From assembly GCF_000730425.1 (NCBI RefSeq), contig NZ_CP008896.1, positions 2,852,001 to 2,916,000 of the forward strand: a stretch of DNA of 64,000 nucleotides. The letters are read 5' to 3'. Both the position numbers and the translations under genes were made by a program. Within the stretch, counting starts at the first letter, position 1. Each line of letters starts with the position of its first letter. Positions 8,950-18,206 of this stretch are shown in pieces. Below the pieces are notes generated by a model. That model ran no database searches. It was given only the letters and a program-made list of their open reading frames with translations, and had not been told where the DNA came from. The DNA comes from Pseudomonas fluorescens. GTDB taxonomy: Bacteria > Pseudomonadota > Gammaproteobacteria > Pseudomonadales > Pseudomonadaceae.

Positions 8950-9180
8950 ATGGTTCGTTTACTGTTCTGGATTGCCCTGATTGCTGCTGCGGTATGGTTC
9001 TGGCGCAAATTCAAGCGCCCCGCTTCGAGGCAGCAGCCCAGCGAACCAGGTGCTGCGCCCATGGTTCGCTGTGCCCACTGCGGCGTGCACTTGCCTCAGG
9101 ACCGGGCATTGAGCCAGCGCCAGGACTGGTACTGCACCCAGGCGCATCTGGAACAGGGGCCGAAATCTATCGAGCGCTAA
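8950..9180 (+). CDS. PP0621-family small membrane zinc-ribbon protein
   Basis: This 76-residue protein has one N-terminal transmembrane helix (LLFWIALIAAAVWFW). A soluble part follows with CAHCG and a later CTQAH, a likely Cys3His or Cys4-type metal site. It matches the PP0621 family found beside bamD/pil genes in Pseudomonas. The downstream neighbour is a REPIN and then thiO. Function unknown. Confidence 0.75.
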   Translation: MVRLLFWIALIAAAVWFWRKFKRPASRQQPSEPGAAPMVRCAHCGVHLPQDRALSQRQDWYCTQAHLEQGPKSIER

Positions 9181-9190
9181 GCTCTGGAAC

Positions 9191-9274
9191 TGTAGGAGCT
9201 GGCTTGCCAGCGATGAAGCTCAAAAGATCACCACTCAAACATCTACCGTCATCGCCGGCCAGTCGGCTCCTACG
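9191..9274. repeat. REPIN, TGTAGGAGC class, between the PP0621 gene and thiO
   Basis: Two inverted halves (TGTAGGAGCTGGCTTGCC... and ...GGCTCCTAC) separated by about 40 bp form a typical REPIN hairpin. It sits between convergent genes. Confidence 0.85.
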
Positions 9275-9285
9275 GGGTTCCACGT

Positions 9286-10386
9286 CTATATCCGACCAGC
9301 GGGCGCATAGGGGGCCGGGTCGATGATCGGCTCATGCCCCAGCAGCAAGTCCGCAAACAACTGACACGACGCAGGCGCCAATACCAGGCCATTGCGGTAA
9401 TGCCCGCAGTTGAGCCACAGCCCTTCAAATCCTGGCACCTTGCCGATATAGGGAATGCCTTCGGGCGAGCCCGGCCGCAAACCGGCCCAATGCCCCACCA
9501 CTTCGGCATCTGCCAGGGCCGGAATCAGCTCCACCGCCGAGGCCTTCAGGCTTTCCAGGGCCGGTTCGGTCGGTGTCTTGTCGAAGCCTTCATGCTCCAG
9601 GGTGCTACCAATCAGAATGTGCCCATCCCGGCGTGGAATTGCATAACGCCCTTTCGCCAGGACCATGCTCGAAAGAAAGTTCGAAGCACATTTGTACAAA
9701 ATCATCTGGCCCTTGACCGGCTCCACCGGCAACGTCAGCCCCAGGCTGTCCAGTAATTCACCACTCCAAGCACCTGCCGCGAGCACGATCTGATCGCCAC
9801 GCACCTCACCCTGCGCCGTACTGACCCCGACGATGCTGCCACCCTCCTGGATAAACCCCTGAACCGCGCAATGCTCATGCACGGTCACGCCAGGCAACGC
9901 CAACAATGCTGCCTTGAGGGATTTGACCAGGCGCGGGTTACGTACGTTGGCCACGTTCGCCATATAAACAGCCTGTGCAAACCCAGCCCCCAACACCGGC
10001 ACCGCGTCACGGGCGGCCGACACATCCACTTTGCTCAATGGCCGGCCTTCCCGCGCCGCCCAGGCCAGGGCGTCCACCTCGTCGTCGAGATCCAGCCAAT
10101 ACAGGCCTGTGGTATGAACCTCGGGGTCCATGCCTGTGGCCGCAAACAGGCGCTGGGCCAATTGCGGATAGAAATCCTGGGACCAATGGGCCAGCGCCGT
10201 GACCGCCGGGCTATAGCGCCATGGGTACAACGGAGAAACAATCCCACCACCCGCCCAGGAAGACTCCTGCCCAACCGATGAACGGTCCAGCACGACCACT
10301 GCCTGCCCTAGCGTTGCCAGATTGAACGCCGTCAGCAGCCCGATAACACCACCACCCACAACCACGACTTGCTGTTGCTTGGTCAT
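9286..10386 (-). CDS. thiO: glycine/D-amino acid oxidase ThiO
   Basis: This 366-residue FAD-dependent oxidase of the DAO family supplies iminoglycine for the thiazole ring of thiamine. The N-terminal dinucleotide motif is VVVVGGGVIGLLTAFNLA (about 7-24). SSWAGGGIVSPLYPWRY and, near the C-terminus, HYRNGLVLAPASC are typical of ThiO. The ATG at 10386 was chosen because it precedes the FAD strand by only six residues, whereas the longer reading has no family support. It is next to the pilin cluster, as in other pseudomonads, but shares no pathway with it. Confidence 0.9.
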   Translation of the reverse strand: MTKQQQVVVVGGGVIGLLTAFNLATLGQAVVVLDRSSVGQESSWAGGGIVSPLYPWRYSPAVTALAHWSQDFYPQLAQRLFAATGMDPEVHTTGLYWLDLDDEVDALAWAAREGRPLSKVDVSAARDAVPVLGAGFAQAVYMANVANVRNPRLVKSLKAALLALPGVTVHEHCAVQGFIQEGGSIVGVSTAQGEVRGDQIVLAAGAWSGELLDSLGLTLPVEPVKGQMILYKCASNFLSSMVLAKGRYAIPRRDGHILIGSTLEHEGFDKTPTEPALESLKASAVELIPALADAEVVGHWAGLRPGSPEGIPYIGKVPGFEGLWLNCGHYRNGLVLAPASCQLFADLLLGHEPIIDPAPYAPAGRI

Positions 10387-10445
10387 TGCTCGATCCAGCC
10401 CATAAAAAGAAAGGAGTGTCTCAAACACCCCGTCGCCCACCTGCC

Positions 10446-10844
10446 TCATCGCCCCCAGCACTCTTGACGCGTCGTGCCAGGCGCAGCGCCGGGATTAGTC
10501 CGCGCGCCAGTGCTGGACAAACTGAAATCACCACAAGGATCGCCCAACATCATGCCGACAACAGGCGTCGCAGTAAGGGTGAAATCCTGCGGATTCAGCA
10601 TCGCTGTGATTCTATAGCGATCGTTGCCGGTGCTGACGCCGCCGGCATCAATAAAAGTGCCATTTCTCACGTAGTAGCGCTCCAGATATTGGGATTGCTC
10701 CATGAGCAACCCGACGATTTCTGCGCGGTAGGCCTTTTTCACATGGTTGGTGTAGCCCGGATAAATCACCGCAACCAATGTGGCAATGATCGCCAGCGCG
10801 ATCAGCAGTTCGATCAGGGTGAATCCTTTGCAGTTACTGCTCAT
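10446..10844 (-). CDS. pilE: type IV minor pilin PilE
   Basis: This 132-residue prepilin has the class III signal CKG-FTLIELL, which PilD cleaves after Gly, with Glu at +5. A single N-terminal helix follows (IALAIIATLVAVIYPGYTNHVKKAYRAEI). The soluble domain has a C-terminal Cys pair region (GDPCGDF ... RQECWGR) typical of PilE. I prefer the ATG at 10844, with AGGTG upstream, to the GTG at 10856. It follows pilX by 12 nt, so pilY1, which separates them in P. aeruginosa, is absent. Confidence 0.88.
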   Translation of the reverse strand: MSSNCKGFTLIELLIALAIIATLVAVIYPGYTNHVKKAYRAEIVGLLMEQSQYLERYYVRNGTFIDAGGVSTGNDRYRITAMLNPQDFTLTATPVVGMMLGDPCGDFSLSSTGARTNPGAAPGTTRQECWGR

Positions 10845-10856
10845 CGTGATGCTCAC

Positions 10857-11381
10857 CTACTGAAGTTGTCGCCAGAGAATTCGTCGAAATCGCCCATCAG
10901 CTTCCGGGTCTACCCGCGCATAAATGCTTTCCAGGACAGTGCGCGACTGGCCGCTGAGCCCCACTGCGGTGACCCGATATAAAGTTGCCGGGGTCTCGGG
11001 AGGCAGATGTGCCAACCCGATACCGGGCCCCAGGTTTTGAATGCCGTAGACGCCCTCCTTCATGCCGACCCAGGCGATAGCCGAAACCGGATCTACGCCC
11101 GGCTGGCGGATGACATAAGCCTCGTTCGGCGGTGCGCAGGTGGTTAATGACTGGCAGCGAGGCAAACCAAAGCCTTGCACCTGTACAGCCGACTCGCCGC
11201 GCCTGAGCCCGCCTTCAGCAGCCTGAAACGATTGATTGCGATGCCTGAGGCTACCGGCGAGTTGCTCCTGCGACGTTGCAGCCTGCATTGATGACAGCCC
11301 GATAAGCGTCAATAACAACAGCAATACCAGACTGATCAACAGCACCATTCCACGCTGCCTGGCGGCCGATAACCGACGCAC
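10857..11381 (-). CDS. pilX: type IV minor pilin PilX
   Basis: This 174-residue protein starts with a basic stretch (RRLSAARQRG) and one hydrophobic helix (MVLLISLVLLLLLTLIGLSSMQ). It lacks Glu+5, as PilX/GspK-like minor pilins do. The PilX signature continues as AATSQEQLAGSLRHRNQSFQAAEGGLR. The GTG at 11381 begins 1 nt after the pilW stop and is preferred, while an upstream in-frame start inside pilW is less likely. It normally works with PilY1 at the pilus tip, but no pilY1 follows here. Confidence 0.82.
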   Translation of the reverse strand: MRRLSAARQRGMVLLISLVLLLLLTLIGLSSMQAATSQEQLAGSLRHRNQSFQAAEGGLRRGESAVQVQGFGLPRCQSLTTCAPPNEAYVIRQPGVDPVSAIAWVGMKEGVYGIQNLGPGIGLAHLPPETPATLYRVTAVGLSGQSRTVLESIYARVDPEADGRFRRILWRQLQ

Positions 11382-11382
11382 G

Positions 11383-12090
11383 CTATTCAAGGCGATTACG
11401 CACGGCAGCGACGGCGCTGTAGATCTGGTCTCGCACACGGCCTGTCGGGTCGCGGAGCGTCAACATCACACGCACACTGCGGATCAGCGATTCGTCGCCA
11501 GGGTAGCTGTCATACCGGGTTACAACGCTGGAGCCAGGCCGGCTGGCCACCCCGAAACTCAACTCGAACGCCCCCACGTTATCCAGCAGCACCGCCTTGG
11601 CCGGCGCTGCCTGCGTGCTGAGCTTCAACTGCCCTGACTCAAAGGTGTAGGTCAGTTTGCGTACAGGAAAAGCGATTTGCCCTGGCTCTGGCTTGGGTGG
11701 TACCCCCGAATAGGCCTGTGCGTTGTCGACACAATTGCTGAGCACGGTCCAGTCAGGTCGACTGCCCTGGCCAGCCACATCGCCGGTGACCAGTGTCAGG
11801 CTGGTTGAGGCGCCATTGACCACCACACTGACCGGCCTGGAAAAGTCAGCAGGCGCCTGAACAATCAACGGGAGGGACAGGCAGCCGAACATCCCCGCCA
11901 GGCGAATCTCCTGGGTCATCTTGCCCAGGATAAATCGCCCGTCATCCTGCAATAACGTCGCTGCGTGCTGGCTGGCAGCAGTGCTTCGGGCAGCCAGTAC
12001 CACCTGAACGGCCGCCAGCACCACGATCAACCCCAGGGTCGCCGCCAGCATTGCTTCAACCAAGCCAAAACCCAGATTGCAGCGCCTCAT
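11383..12090 (-). CDS. pilW: type IV minor pilin PilW
   Basis: This 235-residue prepilin is cleaved after LG in NLG-FGLVEAMLA (Glu at +5). A hydrophobic helix (TLGLIVVLAAVQVVLAA) follows, then a beta-rich domain with several Cys (FGCLSLP, SNCVDNA). PilW is part of the priming complex of type IV pili. The start overlaps the pilV stop by 4 nt (ATGA), so translation is coupled. Confidence 0.85.
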   Translation of the reverse strand: MRRCNLGFGLVEAMLAATLGLIVVLAAVQVVLAARSTAASQHAATLLQDDGRFILGKMTQEIRLAGMFGCLSLPLIVQAPADFSRPVSVVVNGASTSLTLVTGDVAGQGSRPDWTVLSNCVDNAQAYSGVPPKPEPGQIAFPVRKLTYTFESGQLKLSTQAAPAKAVLLDNVGAFELSFGVASRPGSSVVTRYDSYPGDESLIRSVRVMLTLRDPTGRVRDQIYSAVAAVRNRLE

Positions 12091-12584
12091 CGCATAGGCC
12101 TCGGATCAACAGCGACGCGACTGGTCAAAGTAAATGTCTCGCGGGTATTGCTGGCCTTGGCTGCACGAGAATCATCCCAACTGATGCTGATGGTCACCTC
12201 ATGCTGGTTGATCGCAATCGAACCTTTGGCGGTATCGCCAGCAAGGTGGCTGATATTGGCCTCGAAGTCGTGCAAGTCCAGGTCGCGGACGCTCGCGGCC
12301 AAGGTGCTCGCGGACAAGATGTCTCCGCTCCCCCAGGAGTAGTCAGCCCCTGCGTTGGCGCGGATCCGGTCGAGCATGTCATAGGCGATAAAACTCGCCT
12401 GGCTGATCATCCTGGAACTGTCGGTGTACTTGAGGGCATTGAGTTGGATCAGCCCTGCACCTAGCAGGCCAACGCCGAGAATCAGCAGCGAGACCAGCAC
12501 TTCGATCAGGCTCATACCGAGCTGCCGGACAGCAACAGGGGGAGAACAAAACGTTACCGGGCAGGCTCGCATAGCCATCGTCAT
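12087..12584 (-). CDS. pilV: type IV minor pilin PilV
   Basis: This 165-residue prepilin has a long leader and cleavage site RQLG-MSLIEVLVSLLILGVGLLGAG, with Glu at +5. The following region (LNALKYTDSSRMISQASFIAYDMLDRIRAN) is the conserved PilV signature. Three in-frame ATGs lie within the first five codons (12584, 12578, 12572). The AAGG immediately before the first makes the second or third the more likely initiator. It is the first gene of the minus-strand pilV-pilW-pilX-pilE unit. Confidence 0.86.
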   Translation of the reverse strand: MTMAMRACPVTFCSPPVAVRQLGMSLIEVLVSLLILGVGLLGAGLIQLNALKYTDSSRMISQASFIAYDMLDRIRANAGADYSWGSGDILSASTLAASVRDLDLHDFEANISHLAGDTAKGSIAINQHEVTISISWDDSRAAKASNTRETFTLTSRVAVDPRPMR

Positions 12585-12775
12585 CCTTGTCGAGGGGCAT
12601 CAAAACGGCCGAGATAGCCGTACGTTGCCCAAGACTAGCGCCGCTCTCGCGGCCGCGCTGCCCCTAGGAATAAAGGGAAATACTTTGGACAGAAAGGCCA
12701 TCACTGCACAGGCCTGGAGCGCCGCTATAACTGTTATTGCCACAGCCGAACGGGCTGTCCACGGAGGGACGAGGT

Positions 12776-13354
12776 ATGAAACAACGCGGTTTCACATTGA
12801 TGGAATTGCTGCTCGATTTGATCGTCAGCGGCATTCTGGCGCAATTGGCGGTACCCGGTTTCAAGAGCCTGTTGGACTCACAAACGCGACTGAGCGCGGC
12901 GCAGGCACTGGCGTCCGGTCTGCGCTACGCCCGCACCCAGGCCATTGCGCGCAATCGAACTGTGATCATCCATGCGCTGGATGATGACTGGAGTCGAGGC
13001 TGGAGGGTGGTGGTGGATATGACTGGACGCGGCCATCTGGACGACGACAACCCGGTACTGCTGGAGCGTCAGGACAATGGGCGGATCCCCATCGTGGGCA
13101 ACACCCCGGTGCGTACGCAGATTCGCTTCAGTGGGTTGGGCGAACCCCTGCTGGCTGCCGGGGGGTTTCGCGCCGGCACCGTGCATGTGTGCTCAACGGA
13201 CCAGCCGCTGAGCCTGCATCAAGTGGTGCTGGCACCCACCGGCCGGATCAGCCTGCGCAGCGACAAGGCCGAGCAGGCCTTGTGCCGGGAGTACGATGAA
13301 CCGGGGCTCAGAGCAGCGAACGAACCCGCAACTCCTTGGGCATGGAAAAAGTAA
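12776..13354 (+). CDS. GspH/FimT family pseudopilin
   Basis: This 192-residue prepilin has signal [29 protein letters not shown] (cleavage after Gly, Glu at +5) and the FimT/GspH domain ([21 protein letters not shown]). A good ribosome site (GGAGGGACGAGGT) precedes the ATG at 12776. In P. aeruginosa the fimU/fimT genes run with pilVWXE, but here the gene lies on the opposite strand. Its last 15 or so codons run antisense into the 3' end of ispH, so the native C-terminus may once have ended earlier. Confidence 0.85.
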   Translation: MKQRGFTLMELLLDLIVSGILAQLAVPGFKSLLDSQTRLSAAQALASGLRYARTQAIARNRTVIIHALDDDWSRGWRVVVDMTGRGHLDDDNPVLLERQDNGRIPIVGNTPVRTQIRFSGLGEPLLAAGGFRAGTVHVCSTDQPLSLHQVVLAPTGRISLRSDKAEQALCREYDEPGLRAANEPATPWAWKK

Positions 13355-14255
13355 TGTTTTCTTCACGCCCTGCCAGCTCGTCAGCACCTGTCGCGCCCCA
13401 CGCCTGCAACTGCTGGATCACGCCACGCACCAGGACCTCCGGTGCCGAGGCGCCCGCCGTGATACCGATGCGCTCGACTCCGTCGAACCAGCTGCGCTGC
13501 AGGTCTTCGGCACCGTCGATCAGGTACGCCGGGGTGGCCATGCGTTCGGCCAGTTCCCGCAGACGGTTGGAGTTGGAGCTGTTGGGGCTACCTACAACCA
13601 GTACCACGTCGCACTCGTCGGCCAGTTGCTTGACGGCATCCTGGCGGTTTTGCGTGGCGTAGCAGATATCGTCCTTGCGCGGCCCACCGATGGCGGGGAA
13701 ACGAGTGCGCAAGGCATCGATGACACGGCTGGTGTCATCCATCGACAACGTGGTCTGGGTCACGAATGCCAACTTTTCAGGGTTATGCACTTGCAGTTCA
13801 GCGACGTCTTTTTCGTCTTCCACCAAGTAGATCGCACCGCCATTGCTGGCGTCGTACTGCCCCATGGTGCCTTCGACTTCAGGGTGACCGGCGTGGCCGA
13901 TCAGGATGCACTCACGGCCGTCTCGGCTGTAGCGGGCCACTTCGATATGCACCTTGGTCACCAGCGGGCAGGTCGCATCGAATACTTTCAGGCCGCGGCC
14001 TGCCGCTTCGGTGCGCACGGCCTGGGAAACACCGTGGGCGCTGAAAATGACAATAACGTCATCCGGCACCTGATCTAGCTCTTCGACAAAAATCGCGCCG
14101 CGAGCGCGCAGGTCTTCGACCACAAACTTGTTGTGGACTACTTCATGACGCACGTAGATCGGCGGACCGAAGACTTCCAGGGCGCGATTGACGATTTCGA
14201 TCGCCCGGTCCACGCCGGCGCAGAAGCCACGGGGGTTGGCGAGTTTGATTTGCAT
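13308..14255 (-). CDS. ispH: 4-hydroxy-3-methylbut-2-enyl diphosphate reductase IspH (LytB)
   Basis: This 315-residue [4Fe-4S] enzyme makes IPP and DMAPP in the last step of the MEP pathway. The three cluster Cys are in [10 protein letters not shown] (Cys12), DATCPLV and [10 protein letters not shown]. The catalytic Glu lies in [10 protein letters not shown]. The start [11 protein letters not shown] at 14255 is the family start. The gene ends a run of housekeeping genes on the minus strand and is separated from fkpB by a REPIN. Confidence 0.97.
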   Translation of the reverse strand: MQIKLANPRGFCAGVDRAIEIVNRALEVFGPPIYVRHEVVHNKFVVEDLRARGAIFVEELDQVPDDVIVIFSAHGVSQAVRTEAAGRGLKVFDATCPLVTKVHIEVARYSRDGRECILIGHAGHPEVEGTMGQYDASNGGAIYLVEDEKDVAELQVHNPEKLAFVTQTTLSMDDTSRVIDALRTRFPAIGGPRKDDICYATQNRQDAVKQLADECDVVLVVGSPNSSNSNRLRELAERMATPAYLIDGAEDLQRSWFDGVERIGITAGASAPEVLVRGVIQQLQAWGATGADELAGREENITFSMPKELRVRSLL

Positions 14256-14293
14256 GCTGTGCCTCGTGTCTTGCAACGCAAGAAATTGGATCT

Positions 14294-14380
14294 TGTAGGA
14301 GCTGGCTTGCCAGCGATGCAGACACCTCGAAATATCAGATAGACCGAGGGGATGCTATCGCCGGCAAGCCGGCTCCTACA
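14294..14380. repeat. REPIN, TGTAGGAGC class, inside the fkpB-ispH spacer
   Basis: The left half TGTAGGAGCTGGCTTGCC and right half GGCAAGCCGGCTCCTACA are inverted. It lies between two co-directional genes of one operon. Confidence 0.9.
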
Positions 14381-14414
14381 CAAGCCCGGTGCCGTCAGGA
14401 ACCGGTTTCGTCAG

Positions 14415-14867
14415 TTAGAGCGCTTTAACGTCGATGATTTCAACATCAAAGGTCAAGGTCTTGCCGGCCAACGGGTGGTTGAAGTCGATGGTCACCTGAG
14501 TGTCATCAAACGTTTTGACCACGCCGGGCAGTTCAGTATTCGCCGCATCGTTGAAGATCACCAGCAAGCCTTCCGACAGCTCCATGTCCTGGAACTGCGC
14601 ACGCGGGATGATCTGTACGTTTTGCGGGTTGGGCTGGCCAAAGGCGTTTTCCGGCGGAATCTGCAAGTTGCGTTTGTCGCCTGGTTTGAAGCCGAACAAA
14701 GCGGCCTCAAAACCCGGCAGCAGGTTGCCGTCGCCCACCTTGAAGGTAGCCGGGGCCTTGTCGAACGTACTGTCGACCGTGTCGCCGTTCTCCAGGCGCA
14801 ATGCAAAATGCAAGGTGACTTCCGTGTTCTGGCCAATGCGCTGTTCGGCCAATACTTGTTCAGTCAT
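14415..14867 (-). CDS. fkpB: FKBP-type peptidyl-prolyl cis-trans isomerase FkpB/SlpA
   Basis: This 150-residue cytoplasmic SlyD-like isomerase has an FKBP fold interrupted by an IF-type insert (about 68-120). Typical stretches are VTLHFALRLENGDTVDSTF, LLPGFEAALFGFKPGD and the C-terminal HPLAGKTLTFDVEI. It lacks the His-rich tail of SlyD. It overlaps the end of lspA by 8 nt, the conserved lspA-fkpB-ispH order in gamma-proteobacteria. Confidence 0.92.
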   Translation of the reverse strand: MTEQVLAEQRIGQNTEVTLHFALRLENGDTVDSTFDKAPATFKVGDGNLLPGFEAALFGFKPGDKRNLQIPPENAFGQPNPQNVQIIPRAQFQDMELSEGLLVIFNDAANTELPGVVKTFDDTQVTIDFNHPLAGKTLTFDVEIIDVKAL

Positions 14868-15369
14868 TTACCGCTTCTCCGGGTTTGTTGCCCTTGAACA
14901 TATCCAGCGCCAGCATGACTGCGCCAACGCAGATGGCGCTGTCGGCAAAGTTGAACGCCGGGAAGTAATGGCGGTTCTGCCAATGCACCAGAATGAAGTC
15001 GATCACATGGCCCAGGGCAATGCGGTCGTACAGATTGCCCAGCGCCCCGCCCAGCACCAGCGCCAGGGCGATAGCCAGCCAGGTGTCATTGCGGCCCAGG
15101 CGCTTGAGCCAGACCACCAGCACCACACTCACGACCACGGCGATCAGGGCAAACAGCCAACGCTGCCAACCGCCGCCGTCAGCCAGGAAGCTGAACGCAG
15201 CACCGGTGTTGTAGGCCAGGGTCCAGCTGAAGTAGTCAGGAATCACCACGATCTGCTGGAACATTTCCAGGGTGCCCTCGAAGTGAGCCTTGCTGACCTG
15301 GTCGATGACCAGGACCAGCAAGCTCAGTACGAGCCAGCCCAGACGTCCGAAACGGCTGGTTTTAGGCAT
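14860..15369 (-). CDS. lspA: lipoprotein signal peptidase LspA (signal peptidase II)
   Basis: This 169-residue inner-membrane aspartic protease cleaves diacylglyceryl prolipoproteins. It has four transmembrane helices. The catalytic Asp residues lie in GALGNLYDR (periplasmic loop) and FNFADSAI. It overlaps ileS by 8 nt upstream and fkpB by 8 nt downstream. It would process the lipoproteins encoded elsewhere in the window (BamD and the two lipoproteins at 29.0 and 37.0 kb). Confidence 0.96.
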   Translation of the reverse strand: MPKTSRFGRLGWLVLSLLVLVIDQVSKAHFEGTLEMFQQIVVIPDYFSWTLAYNTGAAFSFLADGGGWQRWLFALIAVVVSVVLVVWLKRLGRNDTWLAIALALVLGGALGNLYDRIALGHVIDFILVHWQNRHYFPAFNFADSAICVGAVMLALDMFKGNKPGEAVND

Positions 15370-18193
15370 AGTGGCGAACCTCCCCGGTACCGCTGATGTT
15401 GTCGACGCAACGACCGCAGATTTCCGGATGCTCCGGGTTCACGCCAACGTCTTCACGGCAGTGCCAGCAACGGGCGCATTTGGCGAAGGCCGACTTGACC
15501 ACCTTGAGCTTGAGGCCCGGGACTTCGGTAGCGACCGCATCAGCCGGGGCCTGGGCGAATGGCGCCAGGCTGGCTGTCGAGGTGATCAGTACGAAGCGCA
15601 GTTCGTTGCTCAGCTTGCCCAGGTCGGCGGTCAGGCCGTCCTCGGCAAACAGCGTGACTTCGGCTTGTAGGTTGCCACCGACAGCCTTGGCCGCACGCTG
15701 GACTTCCAGTTCCTTGTTCACCGCAACCTTGACGGCCATCACGCCTTCCCAGTATTCGCGACCCAGTTCGAAGTCGGCCGGCAATTCGGTCAGGCCTTCA
15801 TACCAGGTGTTGAGCATCACGGACTCGTTACGCTCGCCCGGCAGGTATTCCCACAGCTCATCGGCGGTGAAAGCCAGGATCGGTGCGATCCAGCGCACCA
15901 GCGCTTCGGAGATGTGATACAGCGCGGTTTGCGCCGAACGGCGGGCCTTGCTGTTGGCGCCGGTGGTGTACTGGCGGTCCTTGATGATGTCGAGGTAGAA
16001 ACCACCCAATTCCTGCACGCAGAAGTTGTGGATCTTCGAGTAGACGTTCCAGAAACGGTACTCCCCGTAGTGCTCCTGCAACTCGCGTTGCAGCAACAGG
16101 GTACGGTCCACGGCCCAACGGTCCAGGGCGAGCATTTCCTCGGCCGGCAGGATATCGGTGGCCGGGTTGAAGCCGGTCAGGTTCGACAGCATGAAGCGTG
16201 CGGTATTGCGGATACGGCGGTAGGCATCGGCGCTGCGTTGCAGGATCTGGTCCGACACGGCGATTTCGCCCGAGTAATCAGTCGACGCAACCCACAGACG
16301 CATGATGTCGGCGCCCAACGTGTCGTTGATCTTTTTCGGCTCGATCACGTTTTTCAGCGACTTGGACATCTTGCGGCCCGTCTCGTCGACGGTAAAGCCG
16401 TGGGTCAACAGTTCGCGGTACGGCGCGTGGTTATCGATGGCGCAACCGGTCAACAACGAGGAGTGGAACCAGCCACGGTGCTGGTCGGACCCTTCCAGGT
16501 ACAGGTCGGCACGCGGACCGCTCTCGTGCCCCATCGGGTGCGAGCCGCGCAGTACGTGCCAGTGAGTGGTACCGGAGTCGAACCACACGTCGAGAGTGTC
16601 GCTGATTTTGTCGTACAGCGGTGCTTCATCGCCCAGCAGTTCAGCGGCGTCCAGCTTGAACCAGGCTTCGATGCCTTCCTGCTCAACGCGCTGGGCCACC
16701 TCTTCCATCAGTTCGACGGTACGTGGGTGCAGTTCACCGCTTTCCTTGTTCAGGAAGAACGGGATCGGCACCCCCCAGTTCCGCTGGCGGGAGATGCACC
16801 AGTCCGGGCGGTTGGCGATCATCGAATGCAGGCGTGCCTGGCCCCAGGCCGGGACGAACTGGGTCTCTTCGATGGCTTTGAGCGAGCGTACACGCAGGGT
16901 GTCGCCGCTGGTTGGCTCTTTGTCCATGCCAATGAACCACTGCGCGGTGGCGCGGTAGATCAGCGGGGTCTTGTGGCGCCAGCAGTGCATGTAGCTGTGC
17001 TGGATCGTGGCGGTTTGCATCAGCGCACCGACTTCACGCAGTTTTTCGATGATCGGCTGGTCGGCCTTGAAGATGAACTGGCCGCCGAAGAACTCGAGCG
17101 AAGGCGCATAAACGCCGTTGCTTTGCACCGGGTTGATGATGTCGTCGTTGACCAGGCCGTACTTCTTGCAGATGACGAAGTCGTCCACACCATAGGCCGG
17201 CGAGCAGTGAACAATACCCGTACCCGAACCCAGTTCGACGTAGTCTGCCAGGTACACCGGCGACAGGCGGTCGTAGAACGGGTGGCGGAAGTTGATCAGC
17301 TCCAGCGCAGAGCCGGTGGTGGTGGCGATCACCGAACCTTGCAGCTCGTAGCGGGCCAGGCAGGCCTCGACCATCTCCTCGGCCAGCACCAGCAGACGGT
17401 CACCGACGTCCACCAGGGCGTAGGTGAATTCCGGGTGCACGTTCAGCGCCTGGTTGGCCGGGATGGTCCACGGGGTGGTGGTCCAGATCACGATGGCGGC
17501 CGGCTTGGCCAGGCTCGCCAGACCAAAGGCCCCGGCCAGTTTGGCGTCGTCGGCAATCGGGAACGCGACGTCGATGGTCGAGGATTTCTTGTCTTCGTAC
17601 TCGACTTCCGCTTCGGCCAAGGCCGAGCCGCAGTCAAAGCACCAGTTCACAGGCTTGAGGCCCTTGAACACGAAACCGCCCTTGACGATCTCGGCCAAGG
17701 CACGGATTTCCCCGGCCTCGTTCTTGAAGTTCATGGTCTTGTACGGGTTGTCCCACTCGCCCAGCACGCCCAGGCGGATGAATTCGGATTTCTGCCCTTC
17801 GATCTGCTCGGTGGCGTAGGCACGGCACAGTTCACGGGTCTTGTCCGCGCCCAGGTTCTTGCCATAGGTCACTTCGACCTTGTGCTCGATCGGCAGGCCG
17901 TGGCAGTCCCAACCCGGGACATAAGGTGCGTCGAAACCCGCCAGGGTTTTCGAGCGCAGGATCATGTCCTTGAGAATCTTGTTCAGCGCATGACCGATAT
18001 GAATCGTGCCGTTGGCATAAGGAGGGCCGTCGTGCAGGACGAATTTCGGACGATCCTTGCCAATCTCGCGCAACTTTCCGTACAGGCCAATACTGTCCCA
18101 GCGCTGCAGGATCTGCGGTTCGCGCTGTGGCAGGCCGGCCTTCATTGGGAAGGCGGTGTCCGGAAGGTTTAGCGTGGCTTTATAGTCGGTCAT
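15362..18193 (-). CDS. ileS: isoleucyl-tRNA synthetase IleS
   Basis: This 943-residue class I synthetase charges tRNA-Ile and edits Val-tRNA. The HIGH motif is in [14 protein letters not shown] (about 58-67) and KMSKS in [13 protein letters not shown] (about 600). The CP1 editing domain lies between. The C-terminal zinc site is CARCWHC...CGRC. Length and termini are normal for the bacterial short-type (eubacterial) IleS. It is followed directly by lspA with an 8-nt overlap. Confidence 0.98.
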   Translation of the reverse strand: MTDYKATLNLPDTAFPMKAGLPQREPQILQRWDSIGLYGKLREIGKDRPKFVLHDGPPYANGTIHIGHALNKILKDMILRSKTLAGFDAPYVPGWDCHGLPIEHKVEVTYGKNLGADKTRELCRAYATEQIEGQKSEFIRLGVLGEWDNPYKTMNFKNEAGEIRALAEIVKGGFVFKGLKPVNWCFDCGSALAEAEVEYEDKKSSTIDVAFPIADDAKLAGAFGLASLAKPAAIVIWTTTPWTIPANQALNVHPEFTYALVDVGDRLLVLAEEMVEACLARYELQGSVIATTTGSALELINFRHPFYDRLSPVYLADYVELGSGTGIVHCSPAYGVDDFVICKKYGLVNDDIINPVQSNGVYAPSLEFFGGQFIFKADQPIIEKLREVGALMQTATIQHSYMHCWRHKTPLIYRATAQWFIGMDKEPTSGDTLRVRSLKAIEETQFVPAWGQARLHSMIANRPDWCISRQRNWGVPIPFFLNKESGELHPRTVELMEEVAQRVEQEGIEAWFKLDAAELLGDEAPLYDKISDTLDVWFDSGTTHWHVLRGSHPMGHESGPRADLYLEGSDQHRGWFHSSLLTGCAIDNHAPYRELLTHGFTVDETGRKMSKSLKNVIEPKKINDTLGADIMRLWVASTDYSGEIAVSDQILQRSADAYRRIRNTARFMLSNLTGFNPATDILPAEEMLALDRWAVDRTLLLQRELQEHYGEYRFWNVYSKIHNFCVQELGGFYLDIIKDRQYTTGANSKARRSAQTALYHISEALVRWIAPILAFTADELWEYLPGERNESVMLNTWYEGLTELPADFELGREYWEGVMAVKVAVNKELEVQRAAKAVGGNLQAEVTLFAEDGLTADLGKLSNELRFVLITSTASLAPFAQAPADAVATEVPGLKLKVVKSAFAKCARCWHCREDVGVNPEHPEICGRCVDNISGTGEVRHYA

Positions 18194-18206
18194 TTAAGGC
18201 TCTTCA

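Noticed and set aside
15914..18172. 752-codon open frame antisense to ileS
   Set aside because: IleS on the minus strand is complete with all motifs. The antisense peptide has no recognisable domain and low-complexity composition.
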